From assembly GCF_036826855.1 (NCBI RefSeq), contig NZ_CP104578.1, forward strand, positions 2,976,001 to 3,040,000: a stretch of 64,000 bases of DNA, in the 5' to 3' direction. Shown in pieces: positions 43,632-54,642 of this stretch. Numbering within the stretch: position 1 is the first letter of the stretch; each line of letters starts with the position of its first letter. The DNA comes from Streptomyces sp. SJL17-4 (GTDB lineage Bacteria > Actinomycetota > Actinomycetes > Streptomycetales > Streptomycetaceae). Made by a program: the position numbers and the translations under genes. A model generated the notes under the pieces. That model did no database searches. It was not told where the DNA came from and was given only the letters and a program-made list of their open reading frames with translations.

Positions 43632-44612
43632 ATGACCACCGCCGCCCCTGCCGCCCCACCGGTCGCGCCCCCTGCGGCAAAGCCCCCGCGCGGCCGTCTC
43701 CGCCGCGCCCTCCCCGTCCTCTTCCCGCTCGCCGTCGTCACCGGCATCGGCTTCGCCCTGTACGGCCGGGCCGGCGAGCTCGCCGCCCTCGTCCTGCGGC
43801 CCGACTCCGTCCCGTACCTCCTCGCGGCCCTGGTCGCCAACGCCCTCGCCGTCCTGCTCTCCATGACCACCTGGCGGACCCTCCTCGCCGACCTCGGCCC
43901 CGGGATTCCCGGCCGGACCGCCACCCGGATCTACTTCACCTCCTACCTCGGCAAGTACGTGCCGGGGGCCGTCTGGGGCGTCCTCGCCCAGCTGCGGATG
44001 GGCGGTGCGGCGGGGGTGTCCGCGCCGGTCGTGCTCGCCGTCTTCCTGCTGAACCTGATCGTGGCCGTCCTCACCGGCCTGGCCGTCGGCCCGCTCGCCG
44101 CGCCCTGGACGATCGGCGCCGAGGCCTGGTGGCTGGTCCTGCCGGGCGCGGTCACCGTCGCCTGGGCCGTACGGCCCGGACTGCTGCACCACCTGGCGGC
44201 GTTCGCCGCCCGGCTCGCCCGTCGGCCGGCGCCCGCCACCCGGGCGAGCGACCGGGGCATGCGGCGGGCCCTCGCCTCGGCCACCGCCTCCTGGGCGGTG
44301 GGCGGACTGCACCTCTGGGCGCTCGCCGTGATGCTCGGCGCCCCGCCGCTGACCGCGCTGCCGGTCTGCGTGGGCGGCTTCGCCCTGGCCACCGCCGCCG
44401 CCAGCCTCGTGGTGGTGCTTCCGGACGGCTGGGGCGCCCGCGAGGCCCTGCTGCTCCTGGCGCTGACCGCCGTACTGCCCTGGCAGGAGGCGACCGCCGT
44501 CGCCGTCGCCAGCCGGGTGGTCTGCACCCTCAGCGAGGTCCTCGTCGGAGGCACCGCGCTCCTCCTCACCCTCCCCCGCCGCTCCCCCACCGACCCGAAG
44601 GAACGGACATGA
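43632..44612 (+). CDS. lysylphosphatidylglycerol synthase-like membrane protein (UPF0104)
   Basis: The 326-residue protein has seven or eight hydrophobic spans and the family signature YLGKYVPGAVWGVLAQ near 95-110. Members include flippases or transport modules linked to glycan synthesis (AglD and GtrA neighbours) and the transmembrane part of MprF. There is no soluble transferase domain. It probably moves a lipid-linked intermediate. It starts eight bases after the UbiA stop and overlaps the aminotransferase start (ATGA). Confidence 0.8.
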   Translation: MTTAAPAAPPVAPPAAKPPRGRLRRALPVLFPLAVVTGIGFALYGRAGELAALVLRPDSVPYLLAALVANALAVLLSMTTWRTLLADLGPGIPGRTATRIYFTSYLGKYVPGAVWGVLAQLRMGGAAGVSAPVVLAVFLLNLIVAVLTGLAVGPLAAPWTIGAEAWWLVLPGAVTVAWAVRPGLLHHLAAFAARLARRPAPATRASDRGMRRALASATASWAVGGLHLWALAVMLGAPPLTALPVCVGGFALATAAASLVVVLPDGWGAREALLLLALTAVLPWQEATAVAVASRVVCTLSEVLVGGTALLLTLPRRSPTDPKERT

Positions 44613-46039
44613 CCGCCCTCTACTCCGTCGACGACTGCGAGTCGCTGACGACGAAGCAGGTCCACGGCCTGTACAAGGACCACGTCAACAAGAGCCAGGT
44701 CTCCCTGATGACCTCCTTCGGCTTCGGCCAGGAGCTCGTCGAGAGCGCCGAGGGCGTCTGGATCACCCAGCGCGACGGCCGCCGCGTGCTCGACTTCACC
44801 GGTGGTGTCGGGGTCCTCAACCACGGCCACAACCACCCCCGGATCCTCGCCGCCCGGCAGCGCTTCCAGGAGCGGAAGAGCATGGAGGTCCACAAGACCT
44901 ACTTCTCGCCGTACGTCGCCGCCCTCGGTCACAACCTCGCGGAGCTGCTGCCCGGCGACCTGAACATGTCGTTCTTCCCCAACTCCGGTGCGGAGGCGGT
45001 CGAGGGCGCGGTCAAGCTGGCGTACAAGTACCACGGCGGCCGGCGCTCCCGGGTGCTGCGGGCCGACATCTCCTTCCACGGCAAGCTGCTCGGCTCGGGC
45101 AGCCTGACCGGCCAGAACCAGTCCGGCTTCCAGTTCCCCGGCATCCCCGGCGTGGAGATCTTCCGGTACGGCGACCTGGCCTCGGTCCGGCGGCTCGTCG
45201 CCTCACTCCGCACCGAGAAGGGCGAGTCGGACGTCTACGCGATCCTCATCGAGCCGCTGTCGGCGTCGACGATGAACGAGTGCTCGGAGGAGTTCCTGCG
45301 CGGACTGCGGGAGTTGTGCACCGCCGAGAACATCGTGCTGCTCTTCGACGAGATCTACACCGGCTGGGGCAAGACGGGCACCCTCTTCCACTTCATGCGG
45401 TACGAGGGGCTCGTCCCCGACATCCTCACCACCTCGAAGTCCTTCGGCGGCGGCAAGTCCTCCATCTCCGCGTTCGTCGCCCGCGAGCCGGTCTTCCGCA
45501 AGGCCTACGACAACCTCACGGACGCCCTCCTCCAGTCGACGTCCACCACCTACTACGGCTTCGGCGAGGAGGCGGTCACCGCCATCGAGGCCGTCAACGT
45601 GGCCGTCGAGGACGACTATCCGGCCCGCGCCCGGGACATCGAGCGGATCCTCGCCCCCGGTCTGGAGCGGATCGCCAAGGAGTACCCGGACGTGGTGGCC
45701 GAGGTCCGTGGCCACGGCGCGCTCCACGGGGTCTTCCTGCACAAGGGCCCCAAGATCCTGGAGCTGGTGACGAAGCTGGTGCCGGGCGCGATGACGAAGG
45801 ACCCGCGCTTCCGCACCAAGCTCATCACCTCGTCGGTGGTCAACGCCCTCTACCGGGACCACGGCATCTACACGTACTACACGCTCAACGGTGACAACCC
45901 GCTGATGGTCGCCCCCTCGCTGGTCGCCGAGCCGCACGAGGTCGAGTTCTTCCTGGACTGCCTCGACAAGACCCTCGCCCAGGGTCTGCCCCGTCTGCTC
46001 ACCCGTTTCGTCAAGGAGAAGGTGTCGTCGCTGTGGTAG
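44609..46039 (+). CDS. class III PLP aminotransferase
   Basis: The 476-residue aminotransferase has FFPNSGAEAVEGAVKLAYKY, the PLP-ring pair in LLFDEIYTGWGKTG, and the Schiff-base Lys in ILTTSKSFGGGKSS. It is most like diaminobutyrate or acetylornithine aminotransferases, but the cluster suggests an amino-group transfer to a sugar or a lipid-linked intermediate. It overlaps its neighbours on both sides (four bases each side or less), so it belongs to the operon. Substrate unknown. Confidence 0.87.
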   Translation: MTALYSVDDCESLTTKQVHGLYKDHVNKSQVSLMTSFGFGQELVESAEGVWITQRDGRRVLDFTGGVGVLNHGHNHPRILAARQRFQERKSMEVHKTYFSPYVAALGHNLAELLPGDLNMSFFPNSGAEAVEGAVKLAYKYHGGRRSRVLRADISFHGKLLGSGSLTGQNQSGFQFPGIPGVEIFRYGDLASVRRLVASLRTEKGESDVYAILIEPLSASTMNECSEEFLRGLRELCTAENIVLLFDEIYTGWGKTGTLFHFMRYEGLVPDILTTSKSFGGGKSSISAFVAREPVFRKAYDNLTDALLQSTSTTYYGFGEEAVTAIEAVNVAVEDDYPARARDIERILAPGLERIAKEYPDVVAEVRGHGALHGVFLHKGPKILELVTKLVPGAMTKDPRFRTKLITSSVVNALYRDHGIYTYYTLNGDNPLMVAPSLVAEPHEVEFFLDCLDKTLAQGLPRLLTRFVKEKVSSLW

Positions 46040-47091
46040 AGCGCATCGTGGTGACCGGCGGTGCCGGCATGCTCGGTTCGACGCTGATCGACCGGCTCCT
46101 CGGGGACGGCCGCCAGGTGCACTGCGTGGACCTGCGGGCCCCGCGTACGGAGCACGAGAACCTCACGCACACCGTCTCGGACGTCCGGGACGCGGTCGCG
46201 ATGAAGCGGGTCACGGCGGACGCGGACGTGGTGGTGCACTGCGCCGCCGCCCTGCCCAGCTATCCGGCCGACATGATCCGCTCGGTGATCGTCGGCGGTA
46301 CGGAGGCGGTCCTGACGGCCGCCGAGGCGAACGCCGTGCCCCGGGTCGTGCACATCTCCTCGACCGCCGTGTACGGCCTGCCGAAGGTGGTGCCCACGCC
46401 GGAGGAGTATCCGCGCGAGCCGGTCGACACGTACAGCGCCGCCAAGGCGGAGGCCGAGGAGGTCGCCGAGCGGTTCCGGGGCCGGGAGATGTGCGTGCCG
46501 GTCCTGCGGCCCAAGACCTTCCTCGGGCCGGGCCGGATGGGGCTCTTCGCGATGCTCTTCGAGTGGGCGGAGGAGGGCCGGAACTTCCCGGTCCTGGGCC
46601 GGGGCGACGTCCGCATCCAGATGTTCGACGTGGACGACCTGGTCGACGCGGTCGTGACCGCGATGGACGCGCCGGCCGAGCGGGCCGACGACACGTTCAA
46701 CCTGGGAGCGACGTCGTTCGGCACGATACGCGAGGACTTCCAGGCCGTCCTGGACGCCGCCGGCCACGGCAAGCGGGTCCGCTCGATGCCCACCAAGCCG
46801 GCGCTCGCCGCGCTCAGCCTGCTCCAGCGCTCCGGACTCTCCCCGGTGTACGGCCGTCTGCTGCACAAGCTCCTCGACGACAGCTTCGTCTCCACCGACA
46901 AGGCCCGCGACGTCCTCGGCTTCCGGCCCAAGTACTCCAACCAGGACGCGATCCTGCGCACCTTCGCCTGGTGGCGCGAGCAGCGCCGGACCGCGCCCCC
47001 GGCGAGCAGGAGCCGGGGCAAGGGCCAGGGCGTCACCAGTGTCGAACCGTGGCGGCAGGGGGCCCTCTCCCTCGCCAAGGTCCTTTTCTAG
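46033..47091 (+). CDS. NAD-dependent sugar epimerase/dehydratase
   Basis: The 352-residue extended SDR has VTGGAGMLGSTLIDRLLG at the N-terminus, the catalytic Ser in VHISSTAVYG and YSAAK (Tyr-x3-Lys), and a C-terminal substrate domain. It should act on a nucleotide or lipid-linked sugar, for example an oxidation or epimerisation. The start at GTG 46033 overlaps the aminotransferase stop by seven bases. The C-terminal 25 residues (SRGKGQGVTS) are a basic tail. Confidence 0.85.
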   Translation: MVERIVVTGGAGMLGSTLIDRLLGDGRQVHCVDLRAPRTEHENLTHTVSDVRDAVAMKRVTADADVVVHCAAALPSYPADMIRSVIVGGTEAVLTAAEANAVPRVVHISSTAVYGLPKVVPTPEEYPREPVDTYSAAKAEAEEVAERFRGREMCVPVLRPKTFLGPGRMGLFAMLFEWAEEGRNFPVLGRGDVRIQMFDVDDLVDAVVTAMDAPAERADDTFNLGATSFGTIREDFQAVLDAAGHGKRVRSMPTKPALAALSLLQRSGLSPVYGRLLHKLLDDSFVSTDKARDVLGFRPKYSNQDAILRTFAWWREQRRTAPPASRSRGKGQGVTSVEPWRQGALSLAKVLF

Positions 47092-47103
47092 GAGAACCCG
47101 ATC

Positions 47104-48147
47104 ATGTCCGTTCCGCTGGTCTCCGTCATCGTCCCCAACTACAACTACGGCCGCTCGATCGGCCTGTGCGTCGAGGCCGCCCTCGCCCAGACGTACCCGA
47201 ACATCGAGGTCCTCGTCGTCGACGACTGCTCCACCGACGACTCCGCCGCGATCGCCGCCGCGGCCGGCGCCCGGGTGGTCTCCACCGGCGTCAACAGCGG
47301 GGTCGCGGTCGCCCGCAACCTCGGCGCCGAACTGTCCTCCGGCGAGATCCTGGTCTTCCTCGACTCCGACGTCGCCATGCACCCCGACGCCGTCGCCAAG
47401 TCCGTCGAACTGCTCGGCTCCGGACAGGGGTACGGGGCGATCTGCGGCACCTACGAACCCGAACCGCTCATCCGCGACAGCCTGATCGAGGAGTACCGCT
47501 CGCTCCAGCAGTACTACCTGCTGCTGAAGTCGGAGGGCGTCATCGACACCGTCCACACCGCGATCCTGGCGATCCCCCGGCGGGTCTTCGACGAGGTGGG
47601 ACCGTTCAACCCGATCCTGCGGCACACCGAGGACCAGGACTACGGGCGCCGCATCTCGGAGCGGTACACGGTGCTCAGCTCCCTGGAGGTGCGCGGCCGG
47701 CACGACCACGACGACACGGTGCGGATCGTCCTCGACAAGGTGTTCGCGCGCGCCCGGCTCGCCGTCCCGCTCATCCTCGGCAGACGGCACCTCCAGGGCG
47801 GCTTCGTCACCGGCCCGCGCGCCGGGGCCAGCCTCGCCGCGCCCCTGACGGTGGCCGCGCTCGCCGCGCCGCCGCTGTGGGGAGCGGTGTGGGCGCTGCT
47901 GCCGCTCGCCCTGTTCGCCCTCGGTGTGTGGGGCGATCTGGACATGTACCGGGAGGTGCGGCGGCACCGGGGGCGGCTGTTCCTCGGGTACTTCGTGGCC
48001 GTCAACTTCCTGGTGAACCTGACGGTGTTCGTGGCGATCGGGGTGGCGGGCGTGCAGTGGCTCTGCTCGAAGCGGTTCCGGCACCTGTACGACCCGCAGC
48101 CCCGGCCGGACATCGCCGCGGCGACCGTGGGGTCCTCCCGTGGCTGA
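47104..48147 (+). CDS. family 2 glycosyltransferase (second of two)
   Basis: The 347-residue GT-A enzyme begins VSVIVPNYNYGRSIGLCVEA with VLVVDDCSTDDS and the metal motif FLDSDVAMHPDA, then HTEDQDYGRRI and GRHDHDD. Two or three hydrophobic spans lie between 240 and 310. It is a paralogue of the 41508 enzyme, so the two may act in order on one lipid-linked glycan. It overlaps the next gene by eight bases. Confidence 0.88.
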   Translation: MSVPLVSVIVPNYNYGRSIGLCVEAALAQTYPNIEVLVVDDCSTDDSAAIAAAAGARVVSTGVNSGVAVARNLGAELSSGEILVFLDSDVAMHPDAVAKSVELLGSGQGYGAICGTYEPEPLIRDSLIEEYRSLQQYYLLLKSEGVIDTVHTAILAIPRRVFDEVGPFNPILRHTEDQDYGRRISERYTVLSSLEVRGRHDHDDTVRIVLDKVFARARLAVPLILGRRHLQGGFVTGPRAGASLAAPLTVAALAAPPLWGAVWALLPLALFALGVWGDLDMYREVRRHRGRLFLGYFVAVNFLVNLTVFVAIGVAGVQWLCSKRFRHLYDPQPRPDIAAATVGSSRG

Positions 48148-49255
48148 CACGCTCGCGCCCATGGAGACCGTGGCGGTACGGGTCTCCCCCGCCCGCCGCC
48201 GGAACCGTCTCGTCCTCGGCGCGGCCCTCGCCTGGCTGCTCCTCCTCCTCGTCGAGTGGGCGGCGGACGGCCGGATCTGGCTCGGGCATCTGGTGGGCAT
48301 CGTCCCCCCGGCGGCCTTCGCCCTGGTCCCGCTGCTGCTCGCCGCGCTCGCCCCGCTCGCCCGGGGCGCCGCCCGGTGGCGGAGCCTCGCCGCCGCCGCG
48401 CTCGCCCTGATCGTGGGCTTCGGGCAGTCGGGCTTCGACCCGGCGGCGCTGTGGCGGTCGGAGCCGAGGCCCGGCCCGGACTCCGTACGGGTCTTCGCCT
48501 GGAACACCAACTCGTGGAACCAGCTCCTCGGCACCCAGGACCACTTCTACGCCTTCCTGAAGGCGAAGGACGCGGACGTCTATCTGCTGCACGAGTACCA
48601 GCACGTGACCGCCGACCGTAAGGGCAAGCTGCCCATCGACGACCTGGCGCGGCTGCGCCGGGAGTTCCCCGGCCACGAGCTGGCGGTCCGGGGCGAGCTG
48701 GTGACGCTCTCCCGCTTCCCGATCCTGCGGCAGCCGGCCGTGGGCCCGGCCGGTGACCTGCCGCCGGGCGCGGACTGGCAGGCGGAGTACCGGGAGAACA
48801 AGGTGCTGCGGACGGATGTGCAGGTCAGGGGCCGGACGGTGTCGTTCTACAACGTGCACATGCCGGTGTGGAACAGCATGCCGGACGGGCTGCTCTCCGC
48901 CGCCTTCTACCGCCACATGCGCGAGCGGTTCGCCCCGCGCGAGGCGCAGTACGCCGGCCTGGAGGCGGACCTCGCGGCCAACCGCAACCCGGTCGTCGTG
49001 GCCGGCGACTTCAACGCGACGGCCGCCATGTCCGACCTCGGCCCGCTGCGGGAGCGCCTCGACGACGCGGCCGACGTGAGCACCGACCCGTACCCCACGA
49101 GCTGGGAGGAGGGCGGCTGGAAGCCCTTCTGGCGGACCGACTGGGCGTTCACGGGAAACGGGGCGAAGGCCGAGCGCTACGAGTTCAACGAGCCCGAGAA
49201 GCTCTCCGACCACGCGGTGCAGGACCTGTGGGTGTCCCTGCCGGGGAACGGGTGA
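48140..49255 (+). CDS. membrane EEP (endonuclease/exonuclease/phosphatase) family protein, first
   Basis: The 371-residue protein has three hydrophobic spans in its first 100 residues, then an EEP domain outside or facing the membrane: FAWNTNSWNQ, YLLHEYQHV (catalytic Glu), TLSRFPIL, VVAGDFNATAAM and SDHAVQ. All metal and catalytic residues are present, so it should hydrolyse a phosphodiester or phosphomonoester of a lipid or sugar. It sits in the operon, overlapping its neighbours at both ends. Confidence 0.85.
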   Translation: MADTLAPMETVAVRVSPARRRNRLVLGAALAWLLLLLVEWAADGRIWLGHLVGIVPPAAFALVPLLLAALAPLARGAARWRSLAAAALALIVGFGQSGFDPAALWRSEPRPGPDSVRVFAWNTNSWNQLLGTQDHFYAFLKAKDADVYLLHEYQHVTADRKGKLPIDDLARLRREFPGHELAVRGELVTLSRFPILRQPAVGPAGDLPPGADWQAEYRENKVLRTDVQVRGRTVSFYNVHMPVWNSMPDGLLSAAFYRHMRERFAPREAQYAGLEADLAANRNPVVVAGDFNATAAMSDLGPLRERLDDAADVSTDPYPTSWEEGGWKPFWRTDWAFTGNGAKAERYEFNEPEKLSDHAVQDLWVSLPGNG

Positions 49256-50241
49256 CCTACGTGCTGCTGTCCTGCGCCCTGGTCTGGGCGGCGTTCCTCG
49301 CCCTGCACCTCGCCCTGAACGGGCGCTGGTGGCCCTGGCTCGCGGTCTCCCTGCTGCCGCCGCTCGCCTTCGCCGCCGTCCCGCTCGCCCTGCTCGCGGC
49401 CGCCGCGGTCACCGGCGGGCGGGCGGCGGGGGCGCTCGCCACGGGCTGTCTGCTCGCGGGCTGGACGCAGAACGGGATCAACCTGCGGGCGCTGCACCGC
49501 CGTTCGGAGGTCGCGGAGGGGCTGCGGCTCGTCTCCTGGAACACTCAGCACTGGAACCAGGGCGGCGACCCGGACCGCTTCTACGCCTTTCTGCGCTCCC
49601 TCTCGGCGGACGTCTACGTCCTCCAGGAGTACCTGAACGGGTTCGAGGGCGGCGAGGTCTGGGACATCGACGACGAGAAGCGGATCCGGGCGGCGTTCCC
49701 CGAGCACCATCTGGCCGTCGGCAACAACTCCGTGACGCTGTCCCGGTTCCCGCCCGCCGGCCCGCCCGTGCCGGTCGGCGCCTGCTCGCTCCGGGTGGAC
49801 CTGCGGGTCGGGGACGGCATCCTGTCCACGTACAACGTCCACATCCCCGTGCAGCTGACCGTGATGAACCCGCTGCGGCCGGCGTTCCTCCGGGACATGC
49901 GGCGCCGGGCCGCCGCACGTGACCGGGAGTACGCGGCGCTCCTCGCCGACCTGCGGGGCAACCCGCACCCGGTCCTGGTGACCGGCGACTTCAACACGAG
50001 CGCCGCCATCGGCGACATCCGCCGGGTGCGGCGGGCGTCCCGCCCGCTGCGTGACGCGATCGGGGCCTGCCGCTCGCTCTGTCCCGCCAGTTGGAACGCC
50101 CGCGCGCGGCTGCGGCTGTGGCGGATCGACTGGACGTTCACCGGTGGCGGCGCCCGGGTCGGCTCGTACCGCTTCCGTGACGCGGAGGGCCTCTCGGACC
50201 ACCTGGTCCAGGAGCTGACCGTCACCACCCCCCACGTATGA
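49252..50241 (+). CDS. membrane EEP family protein, second
   Basis: The 329-residue paralogue of the preceding protein has spans in its first 75 residues and the motifs SWNTQHWNQ, YVLQEYLNG, TLSRFPPA, VTGDFNTSAAI and SDHLVQ. It starts at GTG 49252, overlapping the previous stop (GTGA). The insert sequences and termini differ, so the two have different substrates or one is a partner. Tandem membrane EEP genes in a glycosyltransferase operon are unusual. Confidence 0.85.
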   Translation: MTYVLLSCALVWAAFLALHLALNGRWWPWLAVSLLPPLAFAAVPLALLAAAAVTGGRAAGALATGCLLAGWTQNGINLRALHRRSEVAEGLRLVSWNTQHWNQGGDPDRFYAFLRSLSADVYVLQEYLNGFEGGEVWDIDDEKRIRAAFPEHHLAVGNNSVTLSRFPPAGPPVPVGACSLRVDLRVGDGILSTYNVHIPVQLTVMNPLRPAFLRDMRRRAAARDREYAALLADLRGNPHPVLVTGDFNTSAAIGDIRRVRRASRPLRDAIGACRSLCPASWNARARLRLWRIDWTFTGGGARVGSYRFRDAEGLSDHLVQELTVTTPHV

Positions 50242-50258
50242 GAGAGAGGGAAGAACCG

Positions 50259-51213
50259 ATGGAGTACACCAACCTGGGCGGCCCCGAGGGCCCCCGTGTG
50301 AGCACCCTGTGCCTGGGCACCCTGCCGTTCGGCACCCGGATCGACGAGGCCGCCGCCTTCGCCGTCCTCGACCGCTTCCACGAGGCCGGCGGCACCTTCA
50401 TCGACACCGCCAACACCTACGCCTTCTGGGAGCCGGGCGCGACCGGCGCCGAGAGCGAGCTGCTGATCGGGCGCTGGCTGCGCAGCCGGGGCGTCCGGGA
50501 CGAGATGGTGCTCGCCACCAAGGTCGGCGCACTGCCGGACCCGCCCGGTTCGGCCTGGCCGGAGTGCGCGGAGGGGCTCTCGGCCCCGGTGCTGCGCCGC
50601 CAGGTGGAGGAGAGCCTGCGGAACCTGGGCACCGACCGGATCGATCTCTACTACGCGCACATCGACGACCGGCGGACTCCGGTCGCCGAGACCATGGGTG
50701 CCTTCGGCGAGCTGGAGGACACCGGGAAGATCGGCCGGGCCGGCTGCTCCAACTTCGCGGCCTGGCGGATCGAGGAGTCGCGGGGCGCGGCGGTCGCCGC
50801 CGGGGTGCCGGACTACGCGGCCGTTCAGCAGCGGTACACCTATCTGCGGCCGCGCCCCGGCGCGGAGTTCGGGGTGAACCCGCACGCCTCGGAGGAGCTG
50901 CTCGACTATCTGGGGACGCGTCCGGAGCTGACGTTCACGGCCTATACGACCCAGCTGACGGGGGCGTACACCGATGCGGGCAAGGAGGTGCCGGAGCAGT
51001 ACCGGCACGAGGGTTCGGAGCGGCGCCTCAAGGTTCTCGCGGAGGTCGCGGCGGAGCTGGGCGTGACCGCCAACCAGGTGGTTCTGGCCTGGGCGTTGGG
51101 CGGCGAGCCGGCCGTACTCCCGGTGATCGGGGCGAGTTCGACGGCGCAGCTGGACGAGACGCTCGGCGCGGTGGGGCTGCGCCTGGACGACGCGCTCAGG
51201 AAGCGGCTCGACG

Positions 51214-51224
<11 letters not shown>
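50259..51224 (+). CDS. aldo/keto reductase
   Basis: The 321-residue NADPH-type AKR has the tetrad: Asp in FIDTANTY, Tyr in TYAFWEPG, Lys in LATKVG and His in YYAHIDD. The nucleotide region is GRAGCSNFAAWRIEE and VIGASSTAQLDE. ATG 50259 has GAGAGGGAAGA upstream; an ATG at 50238 overlaps the previous stop and would also work. It is in the same run as the glycan genes and may reduce a sugar or aldehyde intermediate. Confidence 0.85.
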
Positions 51225-53172
<1,948 letters not shown>

Positions 53173-53205
53173 ACCTAGACGGCTCCTCCTGCTTAGCATC
53201 GACGA

Positions 53206-53223
53206 CCGCGATCACGATTGCGG
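53206..53223. promoter_or_regulatory. dyad upstream of the LuxR-type regulator
   Basis: CCGCGATCACGATTGCGG is symmetric at 7 of 9 pairs. With GACCGC/GCGGTC outside it (53204-53209 and 53225-53230) it forms an operator-like element 40 bases before the start. Confidence 0.4.
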
Positions 53224-53263
53224 GGCGGTCGCGGCACGGAACGTGACGAGGGGGAGATAGCGG

Positions 53264-54247
53264 ATGTTGGAGGCGCTCGGCATCAAGGAGTCGACGGAGG
53301 CCGTCTACCGCTTGCTCCTGGAGCGACCCGAGTACGACGTGGCGGAGATGGCGGCCCAGCTGGGCCGCCCCGAGTCCGAGGTCCGCGAGGCGCTCGCCTG
53401 TCTCGCGGACCTCAAGCTCGTCCTGATGGACGACTCCTCGGGCGAGGCCGAACCCTTCAACCCGGACGTCGGCTTCTCCTTCCTGCTCTCCCGCGCCGAG
53501 GCCGAGCTGAGCAAACGGAAACGCCAGGTCGAGCAGGCGGGACGGGCCGTCGCCGGCATCCTCGCCTCGTACGCGGACCACTCCGAACCGGGCGTCCGGC
53601 ACGACCTGGTGGACCGCATCACCGGCCTGGACAACGTGCGCGACCGCCTGGAGGACCTGGCCGCGAACGCCCGCACCGAGTGCCTCTCGCTGCTCCCCGG
53701 CGGGGCACAGCTCCCCGACACCATGGACGCGAGCCAGCCGCTCGACCAACTCGCCCTGGAACGCGGCGTGAAGATCAGGTCGATCTACCAGGAGAGCTTC
53801 CGCAACGACCCGCCGACGGTCGAGTACGTGCGCTGGTACTGCGAGCTCGGCGGCGAGGCGCGGACCGTGCCCGTGGTGCCGATGCTCATGGTGATCGTGG
53901 ACCGGGAGGCCGCTCTCGTCCCCGTCGACCCGGAGGACGGGCGCGCGGGAGCCCTGGAGGTCCGCTCCCCCGGCCTGGTGCACGCGCTCGTGGTGCTCTT
54001 CGACCGGCTGTGGGACGCGGGCACCCCGTTCGGCGAGAGCCCGCGCCGCGACGAGCACGATCTCTCGCCGCAGGAGCGGGAGTTGCTGATGCTGCTCGGC
54101 ATCGGCTGCACGGACGACATCGCCGCCCGGCGGCTCGGGATCTCGCTGCGGACCGTGCGCCGGATGAGTTCGGAGCTGATGAACCGGCTCGGCGCGCGCA
54201 GCCGGTTCGAGGCGGGGGTGCGCGCCGCCAAGGAGGGCTGGCTCTGA
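53264..54247 (+). CDS. TrmB-N/LuxR-C transcriptional regulator
   Basis: The 327-residue protein has a TrmB-like winged helix at 1-65 (GIKESTEAVYRLLLERPEYD), a middle ligand domain of about 180 residues, and a C-terminal LuxR helix-turn-helix (LSPQERELLMLLGIGC, DIAARRLGISLRTVRRMSSE). Two DNA-binding domains in one chain are typical of this Streptomyces family. It precedes the DUF3311-MctP pair on the same strand and probably controls it. Start supported by AGGGGGAG. Confidence 0.83.
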   Translation: MLEALGIKESTEAVYRLLLERPEYDVAEMAAQLGRPESEVREALACLADLKLVLMDDSSGEAEPFNPDVGFSFLLSRAEAELSKRKRQVEQAGRAVAGILASYADHSEPGVRHDLVDRITGLDNVRDRLEDLAANARTECLSLLPGGAQLPDTMDASQPLDQLALERGVKIRSIYQESFRNDPPTVEYVRWYCELGGEARTVPVVPMLMVIVDREAALVPVDPEDGRAGALEVRSPGLVHALVVLFDRLWDAGTPFGESPRRDEHDLSPQERELLMLLGIGCTDDIAARRLGISLRTVRRMSSELMNRLGARSRFEAGVRAAKEGWL

Positions 54248-54387
54248 GCGCCGCGCCGGGGGACCGCTCCCACGACCGCAGTTGATGGAGTCCCATCCGT
54301 TATGCGGACAGGGGTTCCATGAAGCGGAACAGTCCCCTAGATTTCCCCAGCATTACCGAGGTGATCAGCGAGGGGACCGGAATCGCC

Positions 54388-54642
54388 ATGCCAGAAGCGA
54401 CACAAGGGAAACAACCCACCATCACACCCCTGAGGGTGGTGATCGCACTCTGTCTGTTCGCGCCGTTCGTGGCGATGCTCTGGGTGAGCTCGTACGCGAA
54501 GACCGAACCGCTCTTCGCAGGCATCCCGTTCTTCTACTGGTACCAGATGCTCTGGGTGCTGATCTCCACCGCGCTCACCATGGTCGCGTACAAGCTGTGG
54601 CAGCTGGACCAGCGTGCCCGCAAGGGGGGTGACGAGCGATGA
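54388..54642 (+). CDS. DUF3311 membrane protein, MctP partner
   Basis: The 84-residue protein has two membrane spans (VVIALCLFAPFVAMLWVSS; MLWVLISTALTMVAYKLW) and the FFYWYQMLWV signature of DUF3311. Such proteins accompany SSS-family monocarboxylate permeases. An ATG at 54319 in frame would add 23 residues; I choose 54388 because GAGGGGACC precedes it and the leader 54282-54320 looks like a promoter. It overlaps mctP by four bases (ATGA). Confidence 0.82.
   Translation: MPEATQGKQPTITPLRVVIALCLFAPFVAMLWVSSYAKTEPLFAGIPFFYWYQMLWVLISTALTMVAYKLWQLDQRARKGGDER

Noticed and set aside
45877..48534. A minus-strand open frame of 885 codons across the epimerase and glycosyltransferase genes
   Set aside because: It spans four unrelated sense genes and encodes repetitive charged sequence; it is a shadow frame.
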